The notes under the pieces: generated by a model
The model's database searches: none
Told to the model about the DNA's origin: nothing
The model's input: only the letters and a program-made list of their open reading frames with translations
Assembly: GCA_007050995.1 (NCBI GenBank)
Contig: VJOU01000016.1
Span: forward strand, 1 to 64,000
DNA length: 64,000 nt
Reading direction: 5' to 3'
Source of the DNA: Glycocaulis profundi
GTDB taxonomy: Bacteria; Pseudomonadota; Alphaproteobacteria; Caulobacterales; Maricaulaceae
Part shown: positions 21,063 through 29,417 of the stretch, piece after piece
Layout: each line of letters starts with the position of its first letter
Numbering within the stretch: position 1 is the stretch's first letter
Position numbers and translations under genes: made by a program

Positions 21063-21410
21063 TCATGGCCGTGTCTCTTCGACACTGCGCCCGAAATACA
21101 CATCGACCTCGACAATCTGCCCGGCCTCAAACCGGAACAGCTCCACATTGCGCATCTTGCGACCGTCGAGCATCTCCAGAAGATATCGGACTACGACTTC
21201 GCTGCCATTCTCAATCAGCCTTTCGAGCGCAAATCCGTTGATGGCTGCGGAATTGGGCCAGCAATCGCGGAAATAGGCGTTTCTGCTGATCCGGTCGTCC
21301 TGAGGGCTGGAGAAGGTGAAGCTGTCAGCCAGCAAGGGCTCGATGGCCGCCCTGTCCTTGTCCTCATACGCCTTGAAATAGCGCCTTGCCGCGTCTTTCT
21401 GGCCACTCAT
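21063..21410 (-). CDS. SnoaL/NTF2-like protein
   Basis: A 115-residue cone-fold protein: MSGQKDAARRYFKAYEDKDR, FTFSSPQDDRISRNAYFRDC, VELFRFEAGQIVEVDVYFG. The NTF2/SnoaL fold forms a small hydrophobic pocket and often acts as an isomerase or cyclase, or has no known activity. The start at 21410 is preceded by GGAGGTGGCTG. It is divergent from the HxlR regulator and probably under its control (inference from arrangement). Confidence 0.8.
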   Translation of the reverse strand: MSGQKDAARRYFKAYEDKDRAAIEPLLADSFTFSSPQDDRISRNAYFRDCWPNSAAINGFALERLIENGSEVVVRYLLEMLDGRKMRNVELFRFEAGQIVEVDVYFGRSVEETRP

Positions 21411-21430
21411 CAGCCACCTCCAAACCGATT

Positions 21431-21477
21431 GCATATATCAACTGGTTGAAGCGTGCTTCGAACCACATCAGATATGC
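21431..21477. promoter_or_regulatory. Inverted repeats in the SnoaL/HxlR divergent promoter
   Basis: The 96-base gap holds nested inverted repeats: GCATATATC near 21431 against GATATGC at 21471, and GGTTGAAGC (21444-21452) against GCTTCGAACC (21455-21464), plus an A/T-rich stretch. This is a plausible HxlR operator overlapping both promoters. Confidence 0.45.
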
Positions 21478-21506
21478 AAGTGGTTTCTTGAGAGGAATTG
21501 CAGGTC

Positions 21507-22001
21507 ATGGCCGACGCGCCCCGTTCGGGCTGTCCGATCAATCTGTCGGTGGAGGTGTTCGGCGACCGCTGGAGCCTGCTCATCCTGCGCGACATGATTT
21601 TCGGCGGGCGCAGGCATTTTCTCGACCTGATGAAGAACCAGGAAGGCATCTCCACCAACATCCTGGGAGATCGGCTCAAACGCCTTGTGGGGCAGGGCAT
21701 GCTGACCGCTGCGCCTGACCCCACCCACCGCCAGCGCATGAACTATTCGCTGACCGAACAGGCCATCCAGCTCATCCCGATCATGGCGCATCTGGGCGCG
21801 TGGGGGCGCAGGCATCTGCCCGTCACACCCGTCCTTTCGATCCGCGCCCAGCTGCTGGAGGAAGGCGGTCCGGCCATGTGGGAGGATTTCATGGACGATC
21901 TGCGCGCCGAGCATCTGGGCCAGGTGCCCAAAGACCCGTCGCGGCCCTCGGTGAGAGACCGGCTGCAGGCCGCCTATGAGGCGATGGCGGGCGAGGGCTG
22001 A
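21507..22001 (+). CDS. HxlR-family transcriptional regulator
   Basis: A 164-residue winged-helix protein. The start MADAPRSGCPINLSVEVFGD carries the single N-terminal Cys common in HxlR proteins, some of which sense electrophiles or oxidants. DRWSLLILRDMIFGGRRHF and GISTNILGDRLKRLV are the DNA-binding helices. A C-terminal extension of about 50 residues (RAQLLEEGGPAMWEDFMDDL) goes beyond the minimal domain. ATG at 21507 has AGAGGAATTG upstream. The likely target is the divergent SnoaL/RibD-like pair. Confidence 0.85.
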   Translation: MADAPRSGCPINLSVEVFGDRWSLLILRDMIFGGRRHFLDLMKNQEGISTNILGDRLKRLVGQGMLTAAPDPTHRQRMNYSLTEQAIQLIPIMAHLGAWGRRHLPVTPVLSIRAQLLEEGGPAMWEDFMDDLRAEHLGQVPKDPSRPSVRDRLQAAYEAMAGEG

Positions 22002-22007
22002 AACGCC

Positions 22008-22895
22008 TTACAGCCCGAAGATCAGGGAGCGATGGACGGCGAGGCCGGCCATCGTGCCATCGGCCACCGCGAAGCCCACCGAACCGGCAGGCCGGGCCAT
22101 GTCCCCGCAGGCGAAGACGCCCGGACGGCTGGTCTGTTTCATCGCGTCGGTCTGCACGAAGGCGCCCAGCGGCCCCTCCTCGAAGGCGAGCCCCATCTGG
22201 TGCGCGAGACCGGACGCCATCTCCATGCGCGGCTGGACGAACACGCCGGCCAGAGAGATCCGCCGACCGTCAGCCAGCACCAGCTCGACCCCCTCGCCCT
22301 CGAGACGCGCGACGGGCGTGTGCTCCAGCGCCACGCCGCGGCGATCCAGGGCGGCGAGCTCGTCGCCTTCAGGCGCGTGGACGCCATTGGTGAAGAGGGT
22401 CGTCGGCCCCCAGTCGGGCAGCATCATCGCCTGATGGACGGCCATGGGGGAGCTGGCGATCACGCCGACCGGGCCTTGATCGAGCTCAAAGCCATGGCAG
22501 TAGGGGCAGTGGAAGACGTGCCGCCCCCAGCGCTCCTCGAGCCCGGGAATGGCGGGCAGTCCATCGCGTATGCCTGTCGCCAGAATGATGCGCGTGGCCC
22601 TCGCCGAGGTGTCGCCGAGGCAGACCGCATAACCGTCGTCCACCGGCTCCACGGCGCGCGCCTCGCCCTCGTGCCATTCGACCGTCGGGTAGGCGAGAAG
22701 CTGGTCGCGGCCCAGCGCCGCGAGTGTTTCAGGGGGCACGCCGTCATGGCCGAAAAAGCCGTGCGACGCGGACGCGAAGCGGTTGCGGCGCCGGCCCGCG
22801 TCGATCACAAGCACCTGGCGGCGGGCGCGGGCGAGCTGCAGGCCTGCGGACAGTCCGGCATAGCTGCCGCCGATGATGGCCACGTCAAAGCGCAT
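22008..22895 (-). CDS. Thioredoxin reductase-like FAD/NAD(P) oxidoreductase
   Basis: A 295-residue flavoprotein with two dinucleotide folds: FDVAIIGGSYAGLSAGLQLA at the N-terminus and a second centred on GVIASSPMAVHQAMML. The redox-active pair is CPYCHG at about residues 131-136, the position used by thioredoxin reductases, and GVFACGDMARPAG is the C-terminal FAD motif. The electron acceptor is unknown. It is divergent from an Rrf2 regulator, an arrangement suggesting local control. Confidence 0.85.
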   Translation of the reverse strand: MRFDVAIIGGSYAGLSAGLQLARARRQVLVIDAGRRRNRFASASHGFFGHDGVPPETLAALGRDQLLAYPTVEWHEGEARAVEPVDDGYAVCLGDTSARATRIILATGIRDGLPAIPGLEERWGRHVFHCPYCHGFELDQGPVGVIASSPMAVHQAMMLPDWGPTTLFTNGVHAPEGDELAALDRRGVALEHTPVARLEGEGVELVLADGRRISLAGVFVQPRMEMASGLAHQMGLAFEEGPLGAFVQTDAMKQTSRPGVFACGDMARPAGSVGFAVADGTMAGLAVHRSLIFGL

Positions 22896-23020
22896 GAGGG
22901 AGCTCCCGTCCTAAGGTCATGGAACATCGCGTGTTACGAGACTATCAGTGCGGCGGATTTGCGCAGGCGTCAAGCTCACGATACGTTTAATGTGCCGTGA
23001 GTTGGCCGGAAAGGACCATC

Positions 23021-23470
23021 ATGAACCGCGATCTGCGCCTGTGCCGGATGCTGCACGTCCTGATCCACATGGGCGGACAGGAGGGGCCGGTGACGTCGGA
23101 CACCATCGCGACGATGCTGGGCACCAACCCGGTCGTGATCCGTCGGACCATGGCGGGCCTGCGCGAGCACGGCCATGTCGTCTCCGGGAAGGGCCATCGC
23201 GGCGGCTGGCGGCTGGCGCGGCCGCTGTCGGAGATCACGCTGCTGGACGTTCACAGGGCGCTGGGGGCCGGCGCGGTCTTTGTCATGGGGCCAGCCAACG
23301 ACCAGCCCGAATGCCTGGTCGAGCAGGCGGTCAACGCCTCGCTGGCCGAGGCCTTCGCCCGCGCCGAGGCGGTCCTGCTCGAAGAGCTGGGCGGGCGGAC
23401 GCTGGCCGATATCGCCAGCGATTTCGAAACCCGCCGCGCGGCCTGCCCCCGCGAGGCGGCGGGCGCCTAG
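23021..23470 (+). CDS. Rrf2-family transcriptional regulator
   Basis: A 149-residue winged-helix repressor: VTSDTIATMLGTNPVVIRRT is the recognition region and GKGHRGGWRLARPLSEITLL the wing. It has single cysteines (C8, ECLVEQ and a late one) but not the closely spaced triple-Cys cluster of IscR/NsrR, so Fe-S binding is doubtful and thiol sensing is more likely. The ATG at 23021 is preferred over an in-frame GTG at 22997. The divergent flavoprotein gene is the probable target. Confidence 0.85.
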   Translation: MNRDLRLCRMLHVLIHMGGQEGPVTSDTIATMLGTNPVVIRRTMAGLREHGHVVSGKGHRGGWRLARPLSEITLLDVHRALGAGAVFVMGPANDQPECLVEQAVNASLAEAFARAEAVLLEELGGRTLADIASDFETRRAACPREAAGA

Positions 23471-24456
23471 CGCAATCTGGGGATCGCCAGGCCCAGCGCC
23501 GCGCCGGTGCGGGCGGCGTCCTTGCGGAAGCGGTGCAGCTCGGCGGGACGGCCGCCGGTGCGCGCCTCCAGCTTGCCGGTGCCCTCCACGAACCCGGCCC
23601 GGTCCAGCGCGCGGCGGAAATTCTGCTTGTGCAGGGGGAAGCCCGCGATGCCCTCCACCGTCTTCTGCAGGGCGGACAGGGTGAAAGTCTCGCCCATCAG
23701 CTCGAACACGATGGGGCGGTATTTGATCTTGCCGCGCAGGCGGGAGATGGCGGTGGCGAGGATGCGCCGGTGGTCGGACGCCATCGACTCGCCCATGCCG
23801 TTGTCCTCTGAGGCCGCGCCGTCGCCGGACTGGTCGCGCTTGGCCTCGGCGACCAGCTCCGCCTCGTAAAGCAGCTCATAGCGGTCCAGCGCCCGTTCCT
23901 CGTTCCACACCGCCCCGTCCATGCCGAAACAGGCGCGGATGCGCTCCAGCCGCGCCGCCCGGCGGCCCGGCGCGGCGGCCTCGTCCGCCCAGCCGCGCAG
24001 TTCAGGCTCGATGCGGTCGGACAGGATCGCGGGCCTGCCCGCGCGGTGATCCTCCCAGGGGAAGAAGCGGCTCCAGTCCGCCCAGCGCGCGCCCGCGCCC
24101 TTCAGGGGCCGCGCCTCGGGCGCGAGACCCAGATAGCCCACCGAGATCACCCGCGCGTCCGCCGACCCCGCCAGCGCGGCCAGCGGCGCCTCCCGGCCCC
24201 GGTCGCCGAAGGTGTAGAGCTGTTCGACATAGCCCAGCTCGAAACCCGTCTGCTCGCGCACCCATTCGCGCAGGCCGATCTCGAACGTGCGGTGAAGGGC
24301 GGGGTCGAACGGGCCGAAAGGCAGGGCGGTCTCGCCGGTGGGCGGGCTTTCGCTGACCAGCACCTTGGGCTCGCCGTCCTCGGCGGCGAAGATCACCGCG
24401 TTCAGGCCGACGACCAGCCCGCCCGCGCCGCCCAGGGATTCAGGGTCGGGCCTCAT
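23467..24456 (-). CDS. nrtR: NrtR-type Nudix-related transcriptional regulator of NAD metabolism
   Basis: A 329-residue protein with an N-terminal Nudix-like domain (GLVVGLNAVIFAAEDGEPKV to about residue 150) and a C-terminal winged helix beginning YRPIVFELMGETFTLSALQK, followed by LHKQNFRRALDRAGFVEGTG and GRPAELHRFR. That architecture is NrtR, in which ADP-ribose-type ligands relieve repression of nad genes. The middle is longer than in typical NrtR (about 240 aa). The region matching the Nudix box (FEIGLREWVREQTGFELG) lacks the REXXEE catalytic pattern, so it probably binds but does not hydrolyse. It overlaps the HD gene (ATGA). Confidence 0.88.
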   Translation of the reverse strand: MRPDPESLGGAGGLVVGLNAVIFAAEDGEPKVLVSESPPTGETALPFGPFDPALHRTFEIGLREWVREQTGFELGYVEQLYTFGDRGREAPLAALAGSADARVISVGYLGLAPEARPLKGAGARWADWSRFFPWEDHRAGRPAILSDRIEPELRGWADEAAAPGRRAARLERIRACFGMDGAVWNEERALDRYELLYEAELVAEAKRDQSGDGAASEDNGMGESMASDHRRILATAISRLRGKIKYRPIVFELMGETFTLSALQKTVEGIAGFPLHKQNFRRALDRAGFVEGTGKLEARTGGRPAELHRFRKDAARTGAALGLAIPRLR

Positions 24457-25082
24457 AATCCCTGCTCCATGGCTCTGCGCAGCCGCTCGAACCGCTCGAG
24501 ATAGAGCGCCTGCGCCTCAGATGCGGGCAGGGGGGCGAGGGTGACGGGCAGGCGCACCCGCGGACGGCCGAAGAATTTCGCCGCCTCCTCCACCGAGAAG
24601 CCCGCGATCTGGACCGCTTCGTGGAAGGCGCAGACCCGGTCGGCGCGCTTGATCGCGTCCTTGACCGTCCGGGGCAGCTCGGGAGGCAGGCCGAAGCGCA
24701 TGTGGACGGCCCTTTCCAGCCGGGACTCGAAGGCCTTGTAATCATAGCCCAGCGCAGCCTTGAACGGGGAGATCATGTCTCCGATCACGTATTCGGGCGC
24801 GTCGTGCAGCAGGGCGGCCATGCGCCATTTCGCCGGCCAGTCGGGCCGGATCTCCAGGCAGATGCGCTCCACGATCACCGAATGCTCGGCCACCGAGAAG
24901 GCGTGATCGCCCATGGTCTGGCCGTTCCAGCGCGCCACCCGCGCCAGCCCGTGCGCGATGTCGCCGATCTCCACGTCCAGCGGGGAGGGATCGAGCAGAT
25001 CGAGCCTGCGCCCCGACAGCATCCGCTGCCAGGCCCGGGGGGCGTCGGGTTTTTTCGAGCTTTCCGGCATCCGCGTCATCAT
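24453..25082 (-). CDS. HD-domain hydrolase (YfbR-like)
   Basis: A 209-residue metal-dependent phosphohydrolase. HD motif residues: His in DHAFSVAEHSVIVERI, ALLHDAPEYVIGDMISPFK (HD pair), and a later Asp in KDAIKRADRVCAFHEA. YfbR-type proteins are 5'-deoxynucleotidases; substrate here is inferred. It is the first gene of a pair with nrtR, overlapping by ATGA, which hints at nucleotide or NAD-related metabolism. Two adjacent start codons (25082 and 25079) are possible. Confidence 0.85.
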   Translation of the reverse strand: MMTRMPESSKKPDAPRAWQRMLSGRRLDLLDPSPLDVEIGDIAHGLARVARWNGQTMGDHAFSVAEHSVIVERICLEIRPDWPAKWRMAALLHDAPEYVIGDMISPFKAALGYDYKAFESRLERAVHMRFGLPPELPRTVKDAIKRADRVCAFHEAVQIAGFSVEEAAKFFGRPRVRLPVTLAPLPASEAQALYLERFERLRRAMEQGL

Positions 25083-25165
25083 GTCCCGCGTTGGGTATTC
25101 ACTCCCGTCCTATCGGGAAATGGCGTAAGTTCAAGCCGATGACGGCGCATGAGAGGAGACAGGCC

Positions 25166-26005
25166 ATGCAGCCCGAACGGATACTGGTGGCGCTGGAAGG
25201 CGGCGGATCGGACGAGGCGACCCTCGCCGCCGCGGTCAGGCTGGCCCCGCTTTACGACGCGGACGTGCGCGGCGTGTTCGTCGAGCCCGACCCCGCCTCG
25301 TACATGATGTGGACCGGCCCCGGCGCGGCGGGCGCCTCGGTGGTCTCGACCGCCGTGGACGCCATGCGCGAGGAGGCCGACAAGGCCCACCGGGCCGCGC
25401 AGGACCGCTTCAACGCCGCGGTGTCGGGCGATCCCGCGCTGGGCGAGGGAGCCTCCTTCCGCCGGATCACCGACAGCCCCTCTGAAAGCGCCCAGCAGGC
25501 GCGGCTGGTCCGGCTGATGGTCGCCTGCCCCGACGCGGCGGCGGGCAAGGGCCAGCTCGCGGGCTTCACCGCCGCCTGTCTGGTCGACGAGGCCTGCCCG
25601 GTCTTCGTGCCGCGCGGCGGCGCCATCCCGCCCAGGACGATCTGCGTGGCGTGGGACGGGTCGAAGGAAGCCGCCAAGGCCGCCTTCGCCGCCACGCCCC
25701 TGTTCACCAGAGGCGTGGACGTGACCATCCTGCACAGCCCGCGCAATCTCGATTATTCCGACCGCGCCGCCTCCGCGCCCAACCGGCTGGCCAACTGGCT
25801 GAGGCCGCGCGGGATCGAGGCCAAGTCGGTCGAAGTGTCGTCCAAAGGCCATCTGGGCGACGCGCTGCTTGAGGCGGCGTCGGGCTGCGACCTGCTTGTG
25901 TCGGGCGCTTACGGCCATTCGCGGATCGCGCAGTTCATCTTCGGGGGGACCACCCGCAAGCTGCTGGCCGCCACCGACGGCCCCAGCCTGCTCGTCGCGC
26001 ACTGA
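25166..26005 (+). CDS. Universal stress protein (tandem Usp domains)
   Basis: A 279-residue protein. The start MQPERILVALEGGGSDEATL follows GAGAGGAGAC and is preferred over upstream in-frame starts. The C-terminal half (from about PPRTICVAWDGSKEAAKAAF) is a full UspA domain with the ATP-binding pattern GAYGHSRIAQFIFGGTTRKL near the end; the N-terminal half is a degenerate Usp-like domain with an additional helical insertion. Usp proteins accumulate in stress and stasis. It is divergent from the HD/nrtR pair. Confidence 0.85.
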   Translation: MQPERILVALEGGGSDEATLAAAVRLAPLYDADVRGVFVEPDPASYMMWTGPGAAGASVVSTAVDAMREEADKAHRAAQDRFNAAVSGDPALGEGASFRRITDSPSESAQQARLVRLMVACPDAAAGKGQLAGFTAACLVDEACPVFVPRGGAIPPRTICVAWDGSKEAAKAAFAATPLFTRGVDVTILHSPRNLDYSDRAASAPNRLANWLRPRGIEAKSVEVSSKGHLGDALLEAASGCDLLVSGAYGHSRIAQFIFGGTTRKLLAATDGPSLLVAH

Positions 26006-26151
26006 CCGGCGCCTCATGAGCGGGCAGACGCGCCTTTCCATGGGGCGCCGCGCCTGCGCCGCGGTGCAAAATCGCGCCCGTCCGCTGACTCCCCGCCGCC
26101 CGCGCCCGAGGGTTTGTCCGGATAAATTCCGGCCAAAGGAGCGGGCGCGTC

Positions 26152-27363
26152 ATGGACGAGGCGGTTTTCAATCCGGGCGATGTGGCGTGGATCCTCACCG
26201 CGTCAGCCCTTGTGCTGATGATGACGGTGCCGGGCCTGGCCCTGTTCTACGGCGGCATGGTGCGGCGCACCTCGGTGCTCTCCACCCTGATGCAGTCGCT
26301 GACCGCGGCGGGCATCGTGACCGTGGTGTGGGTGGGGATCGCCTACTCGCTGGCGCTGACGGGCGAGGGGGCGGTGATCGGCGGGCTGGAGCGCGCCTTC
26401 CTGTCGGGCCTGACCCCTGAAAGCGACGCCGATGGCCTGCCCGAGAGCGTCTTCATCCTGTTCCAGCTCACCTTCGCGATCATCACCGTGGCCATCGTGT
26501 CGGGCGCGGCGGCGGACCGGCTGAGCTTCAAGGCGTGGTGCGTGTTCGTGCCGGTCTGGCTGGTGCTGGTCTACGCGCCCATCGCCTTCTGGGTCTGGGG
26601 CGGCGGGTTTCTGGACGAGGCGGGGGTTCTGGACTTCGCGGGCGGCGCGGTGGTCCACATCAATTCAGGCGTGGCCGGTCTGGTGCTGGCCCTCAAGCTC
26701 GGGCCCCGGCGGGGATGGCCGCGCGAGGGCGTGCCGCCGCACAATCTGGTCCTGACCGTTATCGGCGCGGGGATGTTGTGGGTGGGCTGGTTCGGCTTCA
26801 ACGGCGGTTCCGCGCTGGCCGCGGACGGGCTGGCCGCCCATGCCGCGCTGGTCACCCAGATCGCCGCGGCTGTGGCTGCGCTGGTGTGGGCCGGGCTGGA
26901 ATGGATATTCCGCGGCAAGCCCTCCGTGCTGGGCGCGGCCTCGGGCGCGGTGGCGGGTCTGGTGGGCATCACGCCCGCCGCCGGCTTCGTGGAACCCTAT
27001 GCCGCCTTCATCATCGGCGCGCTGGCCGCGGCGGGCGCCTATGGGGCGGTCACCACGCTGAAGAACGCCCTGAAATACGATGACAGCCTGGACGCTTTCG
27101 GCCTTCACGGCGTTGGCGGCTTCATCGGCGCGGTGCTGACCGGGGTGTTCGCTTCGGCGGCCATCGGCGGCACGCCGGGACTGGTGGAGGGCAACGCGAT
27201 GCAGGTCTGGACCCAGACCTGGGGCGCGCTGGCCGCGGCCGCCTGGTGCGCTGTCGCGACCCTCGTCATCCTGACGGTCATAGGGTTTTTCATGAGACTG
27301 CGGGTGGACCCCGAGGACGAGGTCACCGGCATCGACATCGCGCTTCACGGGGAGAGCGCATAG
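26152..27363 (+). CDS. amtB: Ammonium transporter (Amt/Mep/Rh)
   Basis: A 403-residue channel with about 11 hydrophobic helices. Family residues: LALFYGGMVRR near 33, AGGAVVHINSGVAGLVLAL (first pore His region) and FGLHGVGGFIGAVLTGVF (second). The start has GGAGCGGGCGCGTC upstream and no cleavable signal peptide is obvious; many Amt proteins have one. No glnK lies next to it, unlike the common glnK-amtB pair, so PII control would have to come from elsewhere. I found no clear sigma-54 site in the 146-base upstream gap. Confidence 0.93.
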   Translation: MDEAVFNPGDVAWILTASALVLMMTVPGLALFYGGMVRRTSVLSTLMQSLTAAGIVTVVWVGIAYSLALTGEGAVIGGLERAFLSGLTPESDADGLPESVFILFQLTFAIITVAIVSGAAADRLSFKAWCVFVPVWLVLVYAPIAFWVWGGGFLDEAGVLDFAGGAVVHINSGVAGLVLALKLGPRRGWPREGVPPHNLVLTVIGAGMLWVGWFGFNGGSALAADGLAAHAALVTQIAAAVAALVWAGLEWIFRGKPSVLGAASGAVAGLVGITPAAGFVEPYAAFIIGALAAAGAYGAVTTLKNALKYDDSLDAFGLHGVGGFIGAVLTGVFASAAIGGTPGLVEGNAMQVWTQTWGALAAAAWCAVATLVILTVIGFFMRLRVDPEDEVTGIDIALHGESA

Positions 27364-27454
27364 GGGCGAGGCTTGCGCGCGGATACCCGGCGGCTGGCAA
27401 TCCCGTGCGGCGGGCGTAAGCTGTCCGCAGACACATGCTTTCCGGGGAAACGCC

Positions 27455-29413
27455 ATGATCAGACTGCTCGCCGCCGCCGCGTCCGTGCTCGCCCTGAGCG
27501 CGGGGGCTTTCGCCCAGCCGGGGCCGGGGGAGGGGCCGGATCCCGAGCTTGAAGCTATCGAGCCCAGCGCCGAGCGGGTCAATGTGGGCCTCGCCAGCGA
27601 CCAGCCCCAGGACATCGCGCGCTACCTGCTGGCCAATGGCGCGATCTCGGGGCGGCTGTCGCCCGACGGCGAGCATGTGGCGGTGATGTCCGACATCACC
27701 GGCGTGCGCCAGTGGTGGATCGTGCCTGCTTCGGGCGGCCAGCCCCGCCAGCTCACTTTCGGCAACGGGGCGACCTTCGCGGCCTGGGCGCCGGACAGTT
27801 CGGGCCTGATCTATGGCGCGGACAATGACGGCAACGAGCAGGAGGCCTATTTCCGCATCTCCCTGGACGGGCTTGAGGAATCGCGGGTGCTGGACGCCGA
27901 ACGGGGCGCCTTCCGCACCTTCGGCGAGGTGCTGCGCGACGGGCGGCGGATCGTGTACGCCTCCACCGAGCGCACGGGACTGCATTACGACATGTACGTG
28001 ATGGATCTGGAGACCGGCGAACGGGAGATGGTGTTCGAGGGTGAATACGCCTTCTGGCCCCACCCGGTCTCGCCGGACGGGCGCTGGCTGATCATGAGCG
28101 AGCGGGTCGGCGAGGATTCCAACAATCTCTACCTGCTCGACATCGACAGCGGCGAGACCCGCACGGTCTATGAACCCGAACCGCGAGCGAACTCCACCGA
28201 TGGCGGCTTCGCCTGGGCGCCCGACGGGTCGGGTTTCCACCTCGCCACCAATCAGGACCGGGAATTCGCCGCGCTGGCCTTCTATTCTCTGGAGAGCGGG
28301 GAGACCGAGATCATCGAGGAGGCGGAGTTCGACATCCAGAACGTCAACCGCTGCGGGCCGGACGGCCGCTTCCTGATCTGGACCACCAACGAGGACGGCT
28401 TCATCCGGCTTCATGGCCGCGATCTTCAGGATGGTTCGGACCTCGCCATCCCCGAGCTGGATGAAGGCGTCTACACGGTCTCCTGCGAGGGCGAGAGCGG
28501 AAAGGCCACGATCCGGGTCAATGGCTGGCGCACGCCGGGCGAGCTGAGCGTGTGGGACGTGGCGAGCGGAGAGACGACCGTGGTCTGGGCGGCCAATCTG
28601 GCCGGGCTGGACCCTGAGCGTCTGGTCCGCCCGGAAAGCGTGCGCATGACCGCGCGCGACGGGGTGGAGCTGCAGGGCCTGCTCTACCTGCCGCGCGAGG
28701 ACGCGCGGACCGAGGACGGGCCGCCGCCGGTTGTCTTCGACGTGCATGGCGGACCCACCGCCCAGTCGGTCGTGGGCTTCGAGGGCCCGGCGCAATACCT
28801 GCTCAATCGCGGCATCGCTGTGTTCAAGCCCAATGTGCGCGGCTCGACCGGCTTCGGGCGCACCTACACCACGCTGGACGACCGGGAAAACCGGCTCGAC
28901 AGCATCGCCGATCTCGTCGACATGCTCGCCTTCCTGCGCGAGGACGGGCGGGTGGACGCGGACCGCGCGGCGGTCAAGGGCGGGTCTTACGGCGGGTACG
29001 CGGTCAACGCGGTGCTGGCGACCTTCCCCGGCGAATTCGTGGCCGGGGCGTCGCTCTACGGCGTGGCGGACTGGGTCAGCGCGCTGGAAGTGGCCTCGCC
29101 GTCTCTGAAAGCCTCCGACCGGATCGAGTATGGCGACATCTCCGAGCCGGAATGGCGGGAGTTCTATGAGGAGAACTCGCCGATCAATCAGGCGGACCAG
29201 ATCACCGTGCCGGTGCTGTACTCGCACGGGGTGCAGGACCCGCGCATCGACGTCTATGAGACCGAGGTGATGGTGCGGACCCTACGCGAAAACGGGGTTC
29301 GCGCCGACTACATCCGCATCCCTGACGAGGGCCATGGATGGCGGCGGCTCTCCAACCGGCTCTTCTACTTCCGGCGCGAGGCGGCGTTCCTTGAGGAGAT
29401 GCTGAGCGAGTAG
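27455..29413 (+). CDS. S9-family prolyl oligopeptidase-like serine peptidase, exported
   Basis: A 652-residue protein with a signal peptide (MIRLLAAAASVLALSAGAFA). Residues about 60-400 form a beta-propeller with repeated PDG motifs (LSPDGEHVAVMSD, VSPDGRWLIMSE). The C-terminal alpha/beta hydrolase domain has the nucleophile Ser at about residue 511 in GGSYGGYAVNAV, followed by the acid in YSHGVQDPRID and the His in IPDEGHGWRR. It probably degrades peptides in the periplasm. It converges with the M42-like gene with a four-base gap. Confidence 0.92.
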   Translation: MIRLLAAAASVLALSAGAFAQPGPGEGPDPELEAIEPSAERVNVGLASDQPQDIARYLLANGAISGRLSPDGEHVAVMSDITGVRQWWIVPASGGQPRQLTFGNGATFAAWAPDSSGLIYGADNDGNEQEAYFRISLDGLEESRVLDAERGAFRTFGEVLRDGRRIVYASTERTGLHYDMYVMDLETGEREMVFEGEYAFWPHPVSPDGRWLIMSERVGEDSNNLYLLDIDSGETRTVYEPEPRANSTDGGFAWAPDGSGFHLATNQDREFAALAFYSLESGETEIIEEAEFDIQNVNRCGPDGRFLIWTTNEDGFIRLHGRDLQDGSDLAIPELDEGVYTVSCEGESGKATIRVNGWRTPGELSVWDVASGETTVVWAANLAGLDPERLVRPESVRMTARDGVELQGLLYLPREDARTEDGPPPVVFDVHGGPTAQSVVGFEGPAQYLLNRGIAVFKPNVRGSTGFGRTYTTLDDRENRLDSIADLVDMLAFLREDGRVDADRAAVKGGSYGGYAVNAVLATFPGEFVAGASLYGVADWVSALEVASPSLKASDRIEYGDISEPEWREFYEENSPINQADQITVPVLYSHGVQDPRIDVYETEVMVRTLRENGVRADYIRIPDEGHGWRRLSNRLFYFRREAAFLEEMLSE

Positions 29414-29417
29414 GGTG

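Noticed and set aside
26006-26151. Sigma-54 or NtrC site before amtB
   Set aside because: No TGGC-N7-TTGC type element or GCAC-N5-GTGC type element could be found.
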